64,000 nt of DNA from Ephemerocybe angulata (lineage: Eukaryota > Basidiomycota > Agaricomycetes > Agaricales > Psathyrellaceae): positions 471,718-535,717 of the forward strand of contig JAACJK010000009.1 of NCBI GenBank assembly GCA_013368325.1. The letters are read 5' to 3'. Below are positions 9,354 through 20,247 of this stretch, one piece after another; the first letter of the stretch is position 1; every line of letters begins with the position of its first letter. The position numbers and the translations under genes are program-made. The notes below the pieces were generated by a model. That model was not told the DNA's origin, did not search any database, and was given only the letters and a program-made list of their open reading frames with translations.

Positions 9354-12085
9354 ATGATCGCATCGCATTCTATTATGGTCACTTGCGTTATCATGGCAAA
9401 CGTGGAGTTTGCGTGGAGTCCTCGAGGCCTGCATAAAGAGTGCCTTCTGTGGGAAAGACCGAACAGCTGTCTCAACCCGAACCAACATATGCCTCGGCAT
9501 CCTAAACCCAAGGATTCAGACCTTTCCGCTCTAGCTCATTTACTCTATGCTCTTTCTCTCTATGAGGACTTCTGTCAATTGAAGGTGCTTCAACACCTTG
9601 CGCAGCACCACGGGGCCGATGCGTCTAGCCACGCTTCCAAACAATGTAACGACGAGCTCGGCGACAATCCCATCGTTTTCCAGACTTGCAACACATCTAC
9701 TGTGGAACTCGATGAAGCAGAACGAGTCTTTCGGGTTGTGCTAGCGGACAAGCCGGTGACAGAAGATATCAAGTTTGGTATTAAGCTGTTGGAAAGGAAG
9801 GTTTCGACGGTCAGAGACGACACCAACGCCGGTGATTATAATTACTTGGAGAAAATTCTAGACGCCATGGTGACTGACGACTGACATTGCGGCTCAGTTC
9901 TCAAAAAGCGAAACGAAAAGCTTAAGCTTAAGGCAGAGAATGCCAGTAAACCCCCGAAACCAAGAGCGAAACCAAAAGACGGAAAGCCAAGGGAAACCCA
10001 ATTTCCAACAGCTGTCAGTACGTACTTTCGTTGCATTTTATGCTCACCTTTTGACCGCTTTCAAGCTGAGAAGTCCATCAATACTTGCCTTTCCAGCATA
10101 ATCGAAGAGGCATGCCGTATTCTCGAAATGATACGACAATTAATCAAGGACCCGGAAGAAAAGACAGTCTGGGAAGCGAGACCGGCCGTGGCGAAAGGGA
10201 ATTATTCCAGCGACATCACCCACATCTACCTTTCTGACGTGCACAAGAGCCTTGAGGCTGCAATAGAGCTGAAACGTTGGGGCAACCCGAAGCTACGCAA
10301 TTTCTTCAAATACGTCTCCGAGAACCCAATTGTATCTGATTGGGACTCGTACCAGGAAATACGGAAGACTCATGAGCAGAACTTGGAACGGAATAGATCG
10401 GTACGCCCTCAAGAAACTCTTACATTAACGATCATTAACGCATAACCCTGAAGGGCAAAGGCCAAGTCGATGAGGTTGAGGACGATCTCACGGTTGAGGA
10501 TCAGCTCATGGATGACAATGAGGAAGGCGATGAGGAGGACGATGAGGATTATGATCCTGAGGGTGATGATTCTGAGGATGATTCTGAGGATGAGGACGAG
10601 GATGAGGATGAGGGGGAATGGGAGGGAGAGGGAGAGGGAGAGGGAGAGGAACAGGGTGATGTTGAGGTTGAGGTTGAGGTTGGGGGCGAGGGGAAGGGGA
10701 AGGGGAAGGGGAAGGGGAAGGGGAAGGGGAAGGGGAAGGGGAAGGGGAAGGGGAAGGGTAAGGGGAAGGGTAAGGGGAAGGGTAAGCCAATTGGCGAAGT
10801 TGGATATGCTAAGATGGCTCGACAGGTGGGACTCGCTTTTTTATGCCCTAAACCACCACTGATGTGGCACTATAGATTGCAGCTTACTGTATTATGCCCG
10901 GCTCATGCAACACTGTGGTACTCACAGACCTTATGAGAGGCTGGATGGAGCTGGAGCGTGTGGAAGCAGAAGACAACGTCGGCCACACATTCAAATTGAC
11001 ATTCTGGGACTTCATTGATCCTCAGGACGAGAAGAAGGGGAAGGGTCAGAAGGGGACAGAGGACCACGGGACCCAGATGGCGGTTGCAGAGGACCATGGG
11101 ACCCAGATGGAGGTTGAAAGAGAGGGGTACAAGGAATGGAAACCTCCTCCACCTTACGACTTCCGGAAAATAGGATCTCGAATCGGCTACCAAGCCCTGA
11201 AGCATTCAGATCTCCTAATCCTTGCAGGCCCCTCGGTGTTTCTGAGGGATCCCAACGCGAAGCATGGCATTTCCAAAGGTCCTGCAGGTGCGGGTTACAC
11301 TATCACATCCCACATTCGTCTCTCCGGAGACTCTGGCTTGATTTATCAGCCTAACTTTACGCAGGTTTTTAGTTTCTTCCGCGGGATAGTCACCACCATC
11401 CTGGTCTACCTGTTTATATTTATTCAGCCAGATTTCTATGATCCAGAGAACGACAGAGTATTCTCCGTCATGCGACCCATGTAGGTGAAATTCCCTAGGA
11501 AATACCAGTCGGCCTCGACTCACAGCGCTTTTCCCGTACAGACACCGTCCTTCTTTATTTTCGGCGACTATAACCAACACAGTCCCTACTCGTCAAGGAT
11601 ACATCATGTTCGCTTTCTATGGAGCCCTTGTAGTCAAGGTGTTTCACCATGAGGAACACTTCAATATGGAGTTACGGGTGTACAACGATCTGAAAGGTTG
11701 TCCAGGCATTCTTCCGCTACTCGGAACGGGTGTTTCACCTCATGGACAACACTTTATCGTGCTACCAGACGTCGGCAACCCTCTTCATAAAATTACCGAC
11801 GAAGATGCGTAAGTTGAACCCTATATTGCTCTAACATGCTTTTGATGCTGATATATGAGCGCCTGCAGACTCCAAGTCTACGAGAACGCTCTAAAGTTCA
11901 TGCACGCCAAGCACTATCATCACCACGACATCCATCATGCAAATATACTTCGAGACCGAAAGGGGAGATTATTTCTAATTGATTTTTGTGACGCTGAGCA
12001 ACCCTGTACCTACGACCAAGCAGCCTGTTTCGATAAGGGCTGGATGGAAAGTCACGGTATTGCAGTGGACTGTAATGATGAATGA
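9354..12085 (+). CDS. Fungal protein-kinase-like protein with acidic and Lys-Gly repeat linker
   Basis: Kinase-like fold of the type common in mushroom genomes; substrate unknown. The introns I resolve are 9832-9897, 10018-10065, 10401-10453, 10826-10875, 11365-11427 (optional, in frame), 11481-11541 and 11809-11868, each keeping the frame. Kinase motifs sit in the C-terminal third: a lysine in GALVVKVF, a glutamate in NMELRVY, the catalytic loop YHHHDIHHANIL (H-x-D-x4-N), and LIDFCDAE in place of DFG. The N-lobe is preceded by a domain with YDFRKIGSRIGY. Between the N-terminal helical part and this domain lies a Glu/Asp run followed by about 17 Lys-Gly dipeptides. The domain ends soon after the DFG site, as in other short fungal kinase-like proteins, so activity is doubtful. 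The start is uncertain; several in-frame ATGs lie at 9354-9400. Confidence 0.72.
10686..10787 (+). repeat. (GGGGAA)n microsatellite coding Lys-Gly repeats
   Basis: About 16 near-perfect GGGGAA/GGGTAA hexamers lie inside the kinase-like coding sequence. The plus strand is entirely purine here, and four-G runs occur every six bases. Such a tract can form G-quadruplex or triplex DNA in principle. It directly follows (GAGGTT)n and (GAGGGA)n stretches. Confidence 0.95.
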
Positions 12086-13027
12086 TGTATGCTTCCTTCG
12101 TCAATGACATTTACTACCCTGTATGACATTTACCCTTTATGGCATGCATGCTATGTGCGTTCTGAGTTATGATCATGATCATACCTTCTTGTGCCAACGA
12201 AGCGCCTAAGGGGAATGAGTCGGCGCCTATGCAATGGCGTCACGTGGAGTTTGAGTCTTATCTCGGAAGCTCAGCGCCGAGCCTCGCTCAACCCTCAGCG
12301 CCTTGAAAGTCCAAGCATCCATGGCCAGTGGCCCAGGCATGATCATGCACCAACAATGGCTTTAATTCCTCTATAGCTACTCGACTCTCAAAATCCGTAT
12401 GCGCTCTCATATCTGTTACTAGTACGGGCTGGCTATGTTACAGCTCTTGAGTGCTGCGTAGACCTTGGCAGATAGTACAATATTAAGGAATACCAGTGCG
12501 GAACAGAAGAGGAGCTGCAAAATGGACAGAACTTTATCGGCAACTTGGCACCTTCGGAGTAGCAGTTCCCAGTCGATCCGACTTTCTGGCTCCGCGGTAA
12601 AGGCTGGAGATCCAATCCCGCGCCGTGGCCTGTGGGACTCAATTTTTGCACCTGTCCTTGACCTATGAGTCCCGTCTCCCCGGTCCCGCGGATAGGCTCT
12701 GAGTCCGCGGGTTGTGCCGCCGCCGGAATGGGTTTATTAGTAATCTTATAAATCAATCTCCGCCCCTTTTTTTCCCCTCTCACCCTCACTGCGCCGCGAC
12801 TCCATTCCCCAACCGCTTCCACCCCCACTCCTTCCCTAACTCCATTCTAATTCTATACCTTATCCCATACCTGTATGAACATATTGTCTTTAACCTTAAG
12901 CGCCCTTCGCGAACGAAATGAGCGCGACGTGATGCTTACGTGATGCGTTGATCATTTCCCAGACGTATGCAAAAAACGGATGGGTAGCCGAGACTAACTT
13001 GTACTCCTCCATCCCTTTCCACAGGCA
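12086..13027. other. Intergenic DNA with possible missing 5' exons
   Basis: No gene is clearly supported. The stretch 12600-12720 is GC-rich with CCGCGG-type motifs like those at 14.5 and 17.4 kb. A splice acceptor (CTTTCCACAG) ends at about 13025, directly before the first recognisable exon of the dioxygenase, so short upstream exons may lie here. Confidence 0.4.
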
Positions 13028-14381
13028 ATGTGGCACAACCCCACCGATGAGATCGCAGCGCCGCCAGGCCTCAAGCTTTGCTTAAAGTTTGCTGAACACG
13101 TGGGAAACCTCATGAAGGAGAAAACGGGTCAGGGACCTCTCGTTCCGTTCTTAAAGGGAGTCCCACTGCCCATTCAAGCCGAAATGCAGACTCTTGTCGA
13201 TGTTGTTCATAGTGCTTGGGCTAACCCAGGTAAGCCGCATTTGTATTTCCCAGCAGGCCATGTCTCAAAAGGTGCCCTGCAGTAGAATTGGCGTTTTCCT
13301 TGGACGAGCTTGCGAGTGCCAGCAAAGAACCCCTAAAAGGGGTCAAGCGCAGCGATCATCTTCTCCAAAAGTTTCCGCCCCCCGATGACGTCACGGGGCG
13401 CCTCCTTGATTCCCCGATGGTGTTCATTGATAATGAGGGTAAAGCCATCGCATGGTACCTCCCGGGGCTGTGGACGACACGTCGACGGGTGCGTGTCATC
13501 TGTCATCCACTCAACTGGGGTGCATTTTGAACGAAACGACCAGCACCAGGTTTTTCATGTTGTTGAGGATGCCTCCCACCTTCCCAACAGTATCATCAAC
13601 ATGAAGGGTGCCGAAAACTGGCGGACACAAGCTTCCGGTTTTGCAAACCCCGATACCTGCAAGATCAAGCCGGGCTGCGTGAACATTGTCTCAAGTTGGT
13701 ACAACCAGGGGCAAGGGGTGCGTATTCATGGCTGTGAGCTCACTCCTCGATTCTAACTGGCTTTAGCCACCTTTGCAAGTTCCTGCTCCATCTGCATCCC
13801 TGAATCCAAAGAACGGAACCGGCGGTTTGGGCCTATTGCGTGGCCTGGAGGAGCTGAATGCACTCACCGGGGCATTACTCTATTTGGTGAACCCGCTGCT
13901 CTTCAATATGCAGATGCAAGTGCTGCTGGAATTGTCCACCGGCCGCGCGGAAACGGCCGACGACGACCTGACGCAAGCGGTCATGGAGAGTTGGTCCTCG
14001 CCCTTTACAGGCTTTGCTTTGATTTGCAACAGGGAAACACCGTATCACCGTGACTCGAAGGGTGGGCAATTACTCCAAGATATTTTATCAGTATTTGGAG
14101 CGTTTGAGGACGGCCGCCTATCGGTTCCTCTACTTGGAGGACGATTTTCATACAGTCCCGGAACAGCCTTTGTGTTACCAGGGGCCTTGCTTGAGCATGG
14201 GGCATCGAAGGTGGATGGGGACCGGGTGTGCATCGCTTCCTTCATGAGGCCATCTGTAGGCCGTGGCGCATATCTGGCATACGATGAGATAGATCCACCA
14301 CACGCAGGGTACCTTAACAAAATCTTCGGATTACCTATCGATGATAGTTATGAGGCCCGGTGTATGGGGTGGGAGACGTGA
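13028..14381 (+). CDS. TET/JBP-family 2-oxoglutarate and Fe(II)-dependent dioxygenase
   Basis: TET/JBP enzymes oxidise methyl groups on DNA bases (5-methylcytosine in TET) in the nucleus. Exons 13028-13229, 13283-13488, 13544-13717 and 13767-14381 are separated by introns of 49-55 bp with the frame kept (the acceptor at 13543 could instead be 13549). The catalytic core is in the last exon. The iron ligands are in TPYHRDSKGG (H-x-D) and LLEHGAS (distal His), and the 2-oxoglutarate-binding Arg is probably in GDRVCIASFMRPSVGR. Between them lie DILSVFGAFEDG, LSVPLLGGRFSYSPGTAF and VLPG, the pattern I know from basidiomycete TET/JBP proteins. The upstream half includes NEGKAIAWYLPG and IVSSWYNQGQ. 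All expected catalytic residues are present, so the enzyme looks intact. An acceptor-like site just before 13026 suggests the true start may be upstream. The fungal family is known for expansion with KDZ transposons; two KDZ genes are in this window but not adjacent. Confidence 0.85.
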
Positions 14382-14927
14382 CCCACACAGACCTTTCTAT
14401 GAACTCTTGGTTGAGAGACATGCTCCTAGATTACGTTGATAAATGGCAGGGCCAAGTCAAAAGCTCCATGCTTCGGTAGCGTACCCACTCATTCTGGGCG
14501 CGGTTTGATACTCAGAGAACAACAGACCGCGCGGGGCAGGCGGCGGATTCCATCTCCCGCAAGACGCGGAGCGGACAAGCGCATCCCTCCACCCCGCGCT
14601 GATAAAGCTGCCTGCGCTCTGCTGTTCCGCGCCGCTCTGCTATTCCGCGCCGCTCTCCTCCTCCGCCCCGCTCTGCTATTCCGCCCCGCTCTGCTAACCC
14701 GCGATGTGCCGTGGCTCCTGAACGGGACTTTTCATCCGCTCCGCGGCACCAGATCCCCACTCCGCGCGAGGCGTGGCACCGGGATTGATCCATGTCCCGA
14801 CGTCTGCCAACCTTATCAGTTATGGCACATGATGATGATGTTGAACCACCACGCGCGTCACGTCTGAAGCTTGAACATGAACCATAACTTCTGCCCCTCC
14901 TCGAACCCAAATAAATCTGAAGCCTTA
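14382..14927. other. GC-rich intergenic DNA with short repeats
   Basis: Between 14516 and 14780 the plus strand carries repeated CTGCTATTCCGC and CGCCCCGCTCTGC motifs in tandem of about 15-30 bp. It resembles the GC-rich blocks at 8.35, 12.6 and 17.4 kb. I find no gene in it. Confidence 0.55.
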
Positions 14928-15833
14928 ATGGACTCTGTTGCAGTTCCAGCTGAAGTCGTGCAATGGGTGAATAGGAACTTCCCCAAACCTCGTGTTGACC
15001 ATGTACGGTGACAGACTTACAAGGATGACAGGAAATGCGCTGTACTAATTGCCTCGTTTTCGGTAGGACTGGCTTCAAGGCTGCTACGAATGGGCGATTG
15101 GGCTGGACGGAGTGCGACCCAACTCTCAGGAATTATTCGACACCATACGAACACAGCTCCTCAAATCGAGCCTTTCCCAGTCCCTGGATCCAACAGATGG
15201 TCTGCCCCAAGATATCGGGGATTTCAATACCCAAGTAACGTTGTGTGGGGTCCCAACTCTGGTAGAAATTATCTCTCTTTCGGAAGTCGGGTCAAGTGCT
15301 TTCCAGCTGGATCAGGTCCGCAAGGGCAGGGAAGAACGACTACGAGCGGGAGGCTTTGACGAGTACGATGAAGGCGACGAGGAGGCTGATTTGGAGGTGG
15401 AAGGGGAGGGACCGCTTCCCAAGTACCCCAGGTCGATGCTGTCCTTTGTGCTCTCAGATGGGACCACCCAATTCCAAGCGATGGAGTATAAACCTTTGCC
15501 TCAACTTAGTCTGGTCCAAACACCTCTTGGGTTCAAGCTGCAGCTAAAAGCGGTCAGATTTATTTGTGGAGTCGCTTATCTTGAGCCCGACAATGTGATA
15601 CTCCTTGGAGGGGATTCAGATCTCAACCAGCGCAAGGACTACCACTTCCGTCAAAATCTGCGAAAACGCATGGGGTACGCAGAACGATCCATTGTCCCGC
15701 TATCGGGTAACTAACACACCGTACCCGTAGGTTTCCTAATGAACCCATGCCAGAATTTGAGGATGGAGAGGGGAAGAACAATGAGCATGGCGGTGCTGGA
15801 GCTCCCGGTCCACCAGCCCCCCACCACGAGTGA
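14928..15833 (+). CDS. RMI1: RecQ-mediated genome instability protein 1 (RMI1)
   Basis: RMI1 is the OB-fold subunit of the nuclear RecQ helicase-topoisomerase III-RMI1 complex, which dissolves double Holliday junctions. Exons are 14928-15002, 15067-15674 and 15731-15833, with introns of 64 and 56 bp. The protein begins MDSVAVPAEVVQWVNR, and the first intron restores DWLQGCYEWAIG, a typical N-terminal RMI1 motif. The OB-fold region has VTLCGVPTLVEIISLSEVG, then RSMLSFVLSDGTTQFQAMEY, then PLGFKLQLKAVRFICG and YLEPDNVILLGG, followed by RQNLRKRMG. An acidic insert of about 20 residues sits before RSML. The short Pro/His-rich C-terminus ends APHHE. About 245 residues is normal for fungal RMI1, so the gene looks complete. 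Confidence 0.93.
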
Positions 15834-16059
15834 AAACGCGCCATATTCCGAGTTTCAAGGATATTCTGGAGGGTACTAGTTCGAACTTCCCAAAATCGCG
15901 AAGGGTTCTATTATAGCGCGTAAATAACATGATCGCTTTGGAAAATGGAGGGACACATTTTAGAACCCTGGCTTGTAAGGGTGTCTTCTCTGGTTCTCGC
16001 AGGGAGCCTCCAAAGTCGAGAATGGTTTCATTACCGCGTTAATAACATGACAGCTTTCG

Positions 16060-16285
16060 AACATCGACAAGTCTTTTCTTCCAGCGTTGTTAAAATGACA
16101 ACCGGAATGTCTTCTATTCCAAGGTTGCTGAAATGACATTCGCAAAGTCTTCTATTCAGCGTTGCTGAAATGACATTCGCAAAGTCTACTATTCCAGCGT
16201 TCCTGAAATGACATTCGGGAAGTCTTCTATTCCAGCGTTGCTGAGATGACATTCGGGAAGTCTTCTATTCCAGCGTTTCTAATCA
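16060..16285. repeat. 37-bp minisatellite downstream of RMI1
   Basis: Five to six imperfect units of about 37 bp share GTCTTCTATTCCAGCGTTGC and TGAAATGACATTCG. Diverged copies reach back to about 15900 (ACATGATCGC, ACATGACAGC). No coding role is apparent. The rest of 15834-16417 holds nothing else I can name. Confidence 0.88.
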
Positions 16286-16417
16286 TATGACAGCTTTGTA
16301 ATCACATTCCATCCAATATATCTTGCCATGGACTTGACCTGACTGCTCCTCCCAAGCTCCTCCCGCCTCCATACCCCCTTGACCTTCAAATACGTGGATA
16401 CGACCGACTTCCTGACA

Positions 16418-17276
16418 ATGGCCCGCCCCAAAAAGAACGAGATCCCGAAGGATTCGAGTAAGTCATTCCCATTATGGCTGTGCTTCGACTAACGAGCCCG
16501 TGGGTTCGAAGCGGGCTTCACCCTCCTTTGGCCTTGGAACACCGCACCCGCCATGAAGCGGTTCCAGGTGGGTTTTCCACTGTGCTAGGTAGTCGTCGCT
16601 GGTTATTGACCAGTCCCCCTGCTCCAGAGAAAGCTCGAGGAAATGGCCGGAGAGCTCAATCCCAATTACCCAGCTAGGCACGAAGCCAACAGAGATGTGT
16701 TGGAAGGAATTTGGGAGCGTGTGAGCGCAGAGCCCCTTGTTTCCGAGAGCACTCACTAACATATATATCAAGCTCGAAGCTTCAAAAGTTCACAACCCAG
16801 GAAACGAGGACCAGGTACGGTATCTCAAGTCCTGGATTCGACGAACCCATGTTGCCAATCAGCAGAGGAACACCAGGAGAGCACGTCGCCAGGCTGTGGG
16901 AGCTGGGCCTGGTGGTGGGGGAGGTCCTAGCACTGGCGGGAGCGGTGGGGGTAGTGTTGGAGCAACGGCCGTCCCAGCTTCTAGCGCTCCCTCCGCGAAC
17001 GCAGCCGCATCAGGGGTTCTTTCAGATAACGCCGTCCAATTCCTCCAGGAGCTGTTCACTGGCTACGACGAGCGCACCCTCCGTGCTTGGACTGCGGCGT
17101 TTCTTCAGGAAGGCTTCAAAACACATGGAGACCTGGAGTCCTTGATCAACGGCTCCAGCTCACTCCAGAGAGGCACGGTTCGCGCGATGTGGCAGCGGGA
17201 TGAAGGCAACCTCAGTTTATTTCAAGCCAGGAGGGTCCTCCAGAAGCTTGGGGGAGGAACGGACCTGATTGGCTGA
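16418..17276 (+). CDS. Orphan protein with Gly/Ser-rich linker and helical C-terminal domain
   Basis: I do not recognise the family. Exons 16418-16457, 16512-16567, 16628-16720 and 16773-17276 are separated by introns of 52-60 bp, with the frame kept throughout. The protein starts MARPKKNEIPKDS and continues with a basic helical region (WIRRTHVANQQRNTRRARRQ). Next is a Gly/Ser/Ala-rich linker of about 40 residues, and then a helical domain with FLQELFTGYDERTLRAWT and FQARRVLQKLGG. That domain could be a small helical interaction module. The basic region and domain layout would fit a nuclear protein, but that is only inference. Both neighbours are unrelated. Confidence 0.6.
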
Positions 17277-17997
17277 GAGGGTTGAAGTTCGCAGGCGAGG
17301 AGGGTTTTTTCACAAAGGCAATGATAATAAATGTACCATTAGTCCCCATATTATAAGTCGTCTCCCATCGTAAGACAGATAAGCGCCAATCCTCCGCCCG
17401 ACGTCCCTGCTTCGCGACTCCATGTCCACTCCGCGCGCAGCGCTGTCTGGTCCCGCTCCGTAATCTCGGTGACTCACGGTTCGCGCGGAGACACATATGT
17501 CCGACGTGGATGAGGTCAATGGACGGAACGGGGTGCGAGGAGAGAAAGATCGGAGGGCCCGGACCAGGACTCCCTGTCCGCGGGACCGGGCAAGGAGACG
17601 GGACTAGGACGATGTCTCTGTCTCCACGGGACCGGGCAGCTCCATCCCTTACCGCGGAGCGGGATTGGACAGCGCAGAACCTTGCACCCGATTCTGCACA
17701 ACGGATGGGAAAGACTCGCATTCCCAAGCCCGCCAATTCGGAGTAGAGTTGGGAGCGAACACGGGACGGGGATCCATGTATTATCGGGAAGTTCCGCCGG
17801 AATATTGCCCCGCCAGAACCATTCCCCTGTTCGTTACTGGACACTGAACATTGTTTTCCGACATTCCGCCTACACGTTGTAGAACACTGTCCCTTTCTGG
17901 ATGGTCGTACGAACGTTTCGCTTTGCTCTTGCCTCAATCAGTTGTTTCAGGACATAATCATATTTGACTTTCTATCTGGTACAATACAGGCCCCTGG
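17277..17997. other. Intergenic DNA with GC-rich block
   Basis: 17390-17480 and 17520-17660 contain CCGCGCGCAGCG, TCCCGCTCCG and repeated GGGACCGGGCAG motifs like the other GC-rich blocks. No gene or RNA recognised. Confidence 0.5.
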
Positions 17998-18662
17998 CTA
18001 GCCTCGGGCCAGGTCGTCCCATTTATCATCTAGCATCCCGTAACGGGCATGCTTCGGGTCGCGCTTGTAAATCAAACCCGCCATTTCGTGGGCAGTGCCT
18101 TCCATTGCACCAGCCAAAGTTTGCAGAGACCTCGCCAGACGGTCCCTGTCGCCATCCCTCATCCCCTCTGTTGCCAGCAATATTCCCCCCGCCTTTTCCC
18201 AGAGCCTGAAAAGGCCCTCGCCATCAAGAAATGCAGATTTCATCCACCAATCTTCGATATCGGGGTGGCTACGTTTCTGCTCAATGTGGTTGCACATGTG
18301 GCCGTTGATCAGTGCAAGCCAAATCGCCCGCTCAGACTGCAAGTGGCGCGAAGGTTGAAGGAGGATATTTCTGAGATATTCGGGGACGAGTGCCGTAGTA
18401 GTATCTTCGCAAAGTACCCGATGTCCTTCCATAGTAAGAGTCTGCAGCTGAGGAGCTGTCTCTTCAATGATCGCACAAAACCAGCCAAGAAGGTACGCAC
18501 CAATTCGTGCGAAAAGACCCGAACATACCAACGCCAATTCTCGTCATTTTCTAGTTCGTTCCGTTTGGAGTAGATATGAGCGATGAAGGCCTCGAGGCGT
18601 GTGCATAGAAAGGGTATGAAAGATTTCCATTCCACAGGGACTGTTGGGTACATCGTGGGCAT
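17998..18662 (-). CDS. Orphan helical protein
   Basis: Unrecognised. Two reading frames fit one gene: 18662 to about 18508 (MPTMYPTVPVEWKSFIPFL, then YSKRNELENDENWRWYVRVF) and about 18467 to 17998. Joining them needs a 41-bp intron starting GTGCGT after SHEL and ending AG before TAPQLQTLTMEGHRV, which is short but possible. The C-terminal part is rich in Trp/Leu/Arg and looks helical (WMKSAFLDGEGLFRLWEKAG). No membrane span or known motif. It lies tail-to-head upstream of nothing obvious and next to the family A gene on the same strand. Confidence 0.45.
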
Positions 18663-18922
18663 AGAGAGAGTTTTACCGCGGGAAAAAACGGCAAGCCTGA
18701 TGACGAATTGCTGCAGAATTGCACCACAGTGGCAGCGGGTAGGCACATCGCACTCTGCCTAGCGGCATGGCCTGAAACTTTGCAAGAAAGCTCCAGTGGG
18801 ATTTTATTTGGATATTTAGCCATCGGTTAAGCAGTTTACACGGGACGATTGCGGGTGTTTGATAGAAATGGCAGTGAATCGTAATCTACAGCGTCGCAAC
18901 TCGCCTCATATTGGTATGTTCA

Positions 18923-19747
18923 TCACAAGAGAACCATAGCCTCGTCCTCCATGTACTCCTCTGTCGCCCCTTGCCCAGCCAACAAATCTGCACGCAAGGA
19001 TGTCAATGCCTCGAGCTTATCATCGAGCACTGCAAGGTGGGTTTTGCTGTCTCGCAATTCTTGGTCCATGAGGTCTATCGTCTCCTTGGCGAGTTTCCGG
19101 GCCAAGCGAAGCTCTTCATCCGTCATCGCTGTCGTGTTGAATCTTGTGCCCATTTCGTCAGCCGTTGAGGAAATCATCGGATGGTCAAAGACCTTTTCCT
19201 GCCTGAAGAATATGCCTAGCAGGACTGCAGCAGTGGTCAATGGGGTATCCACATTTGTCTGGCGCCACCACGCATTGAGGTATTGTTGAATTGAGGCCTC
19301 CTCATCTGGATATGGAGTGGTAAGAAGATTGCCAAGACGAGTGTAGTTGCTCAATCCGTTCTCCATCATTACGCGGGAGGCCTCCCGGACTGTGGATGGA
19401 AGTTTAAGAGGCTGGGAGTCAGGCGGCTGAGTCAAGGACATGCTGCCGATGAGACAGGCGACGCTATCCTGGCGCGGTTGAATATGTGTCCTTAAGGTAA
19501 AGGAATGGCAATAGCTTACGATTTCGGCTTTGATGTGCCTCTCCCAATTTACGTCGACCGTGTCTTCTTGAACCAGGTCTCTATCTAGAGCATACCGAAT
19601 AGCAGTCCGTATGCGACTGGAGGAATAGTAGAGGAGCGCCTGCCGACGGTTTGTCGGGAGGTTGGACAAGTGCTCGAGGATCGCAGAGCAATCTTGCCCG
19701 CTTTCCTGCAAAGGATTTTGTTGGAAGAGGGGAGGGCTCTCATCCAT
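18923..19747 (-). CDS. Family A helical protein, copy 1
   Basis: Function unknown. Two exons, 19747-19520 and 19468-18923, with a 51-bp intron. The product is paralogous to 25836-26689. Shared features are a Tyr-Ser-x-SRIR motif (YYSSSRIRTA here, DYSASRIRMA there), a W-x3-I-x-AEI motif ending exactly at the intron, and SVAxLxG directly after it. Both have NAWW in the middle and a C-terminal coiled coil of about 70 residues (LMDQELRDSKTHLAVLDDKL here). There are no transmembrane or catalytic motifs. Identity is low, so the duplication is old, yet the intron position is kept. The coiled coil suggests oligomerisation. Confidence 0.65.
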   Translation of the reverse strand: MDESPPLFQQNPLQESGQDCSAILEHLSNLPTNRRQALLYYSSSRIRTAIRYALDRDLVQEDTVDVNWERHIKAEIVSYCHSFTLRTHIQPRQDSVACLIGSMSLTQPPDSQPLKLPSTVREASRVMMENGLSNYTRLGNLLTTPYPDEEASIQQYLNAWWRQTNVDTPLTTAAVLLGIFFRQEKVFDHPMISSTADEMGTRFNTTAMTDEELRLARKLAKETIDLMDQELRDSKTHLAVLDDKLEALTSLRADLLAGQGATEEYMEDEAMVLL

Positions 19748-19983
19748 GTTGAGTTTGTGTAGGCTTCTTGTCGACGGGGAGCGATTGCGTTGTATCGTTG
19801 TAAAAGCCTAAGCAACTTCGAGGTGTTGGATTGTTGCGGTTTGTAAGCGCAAGGAATCAAAAGTGTGACTTTATATCAATGAACACGTGAGCCAAGTCGC
19901 GTACGTCTGGGATAGGTCTCACGATGCGGAGGTACGACATTATTAGCAGAGGGAATCAGGTTCCAGCCAGATATATTGGTTCT

Positions 19984-20194
19984 TGTCAAAGAAGGTGAAA
20001 GAAGGGAGGTAGGGAAGCACAAAAGTGGGAGGATAGAGGGGCACACACACAAACACAGAGGAGGCCACAACAGAAGTACGTGGTACAACGGCAAGGTGTA
20101 TTGATGGGGGAACAGCACAGATCTAGCCTAACCCTAACCCTACGTACATACCAAGCATGCCAAGCCACACCAGCTGGCACACCAAAATCCAACA
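19984..20194 (-). repeat. 3' LTR of the gag-only element
   Basis: 211 bp, TG...CA ends, same as 21414-21624. It contains CCTAACCCTAACCC, which looks telomere-like, and a CACACACACAAACACA run. On the minus strand it is preceded by a short purine-rich run (AGGAGGTGG), a plausible polypurine tract. Confidence 0.93.
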
Positions 20195-20247
20195 CCACCT
20201 CCTGGCTGGCATGCCGGGAGATCTGAACACCAAAGACGCACCAAACA

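Noticed and set aside
9880..9890. Apparent stop (TGA) breaking the kinase-like gene
   Set aside because: It falls inside a 66-bp intron (9832-9897) with a good donor, a GACTGAC branch-like site and a GGCTCAG acceptor; frame is restored on both sides.
10506..10790. Minus-strand Pro-Ser repeat frame
   Set aside because: It is only the complement of the Lys-Gly and Glu-rich repeat on the plus strand, which belongs to a spliced gene.
20115..20150. CCTAACCCTAACCC as an internal telomere
   Set aside because: Only two to three units, present identically in both LTRs, so it is part of the retroelement.
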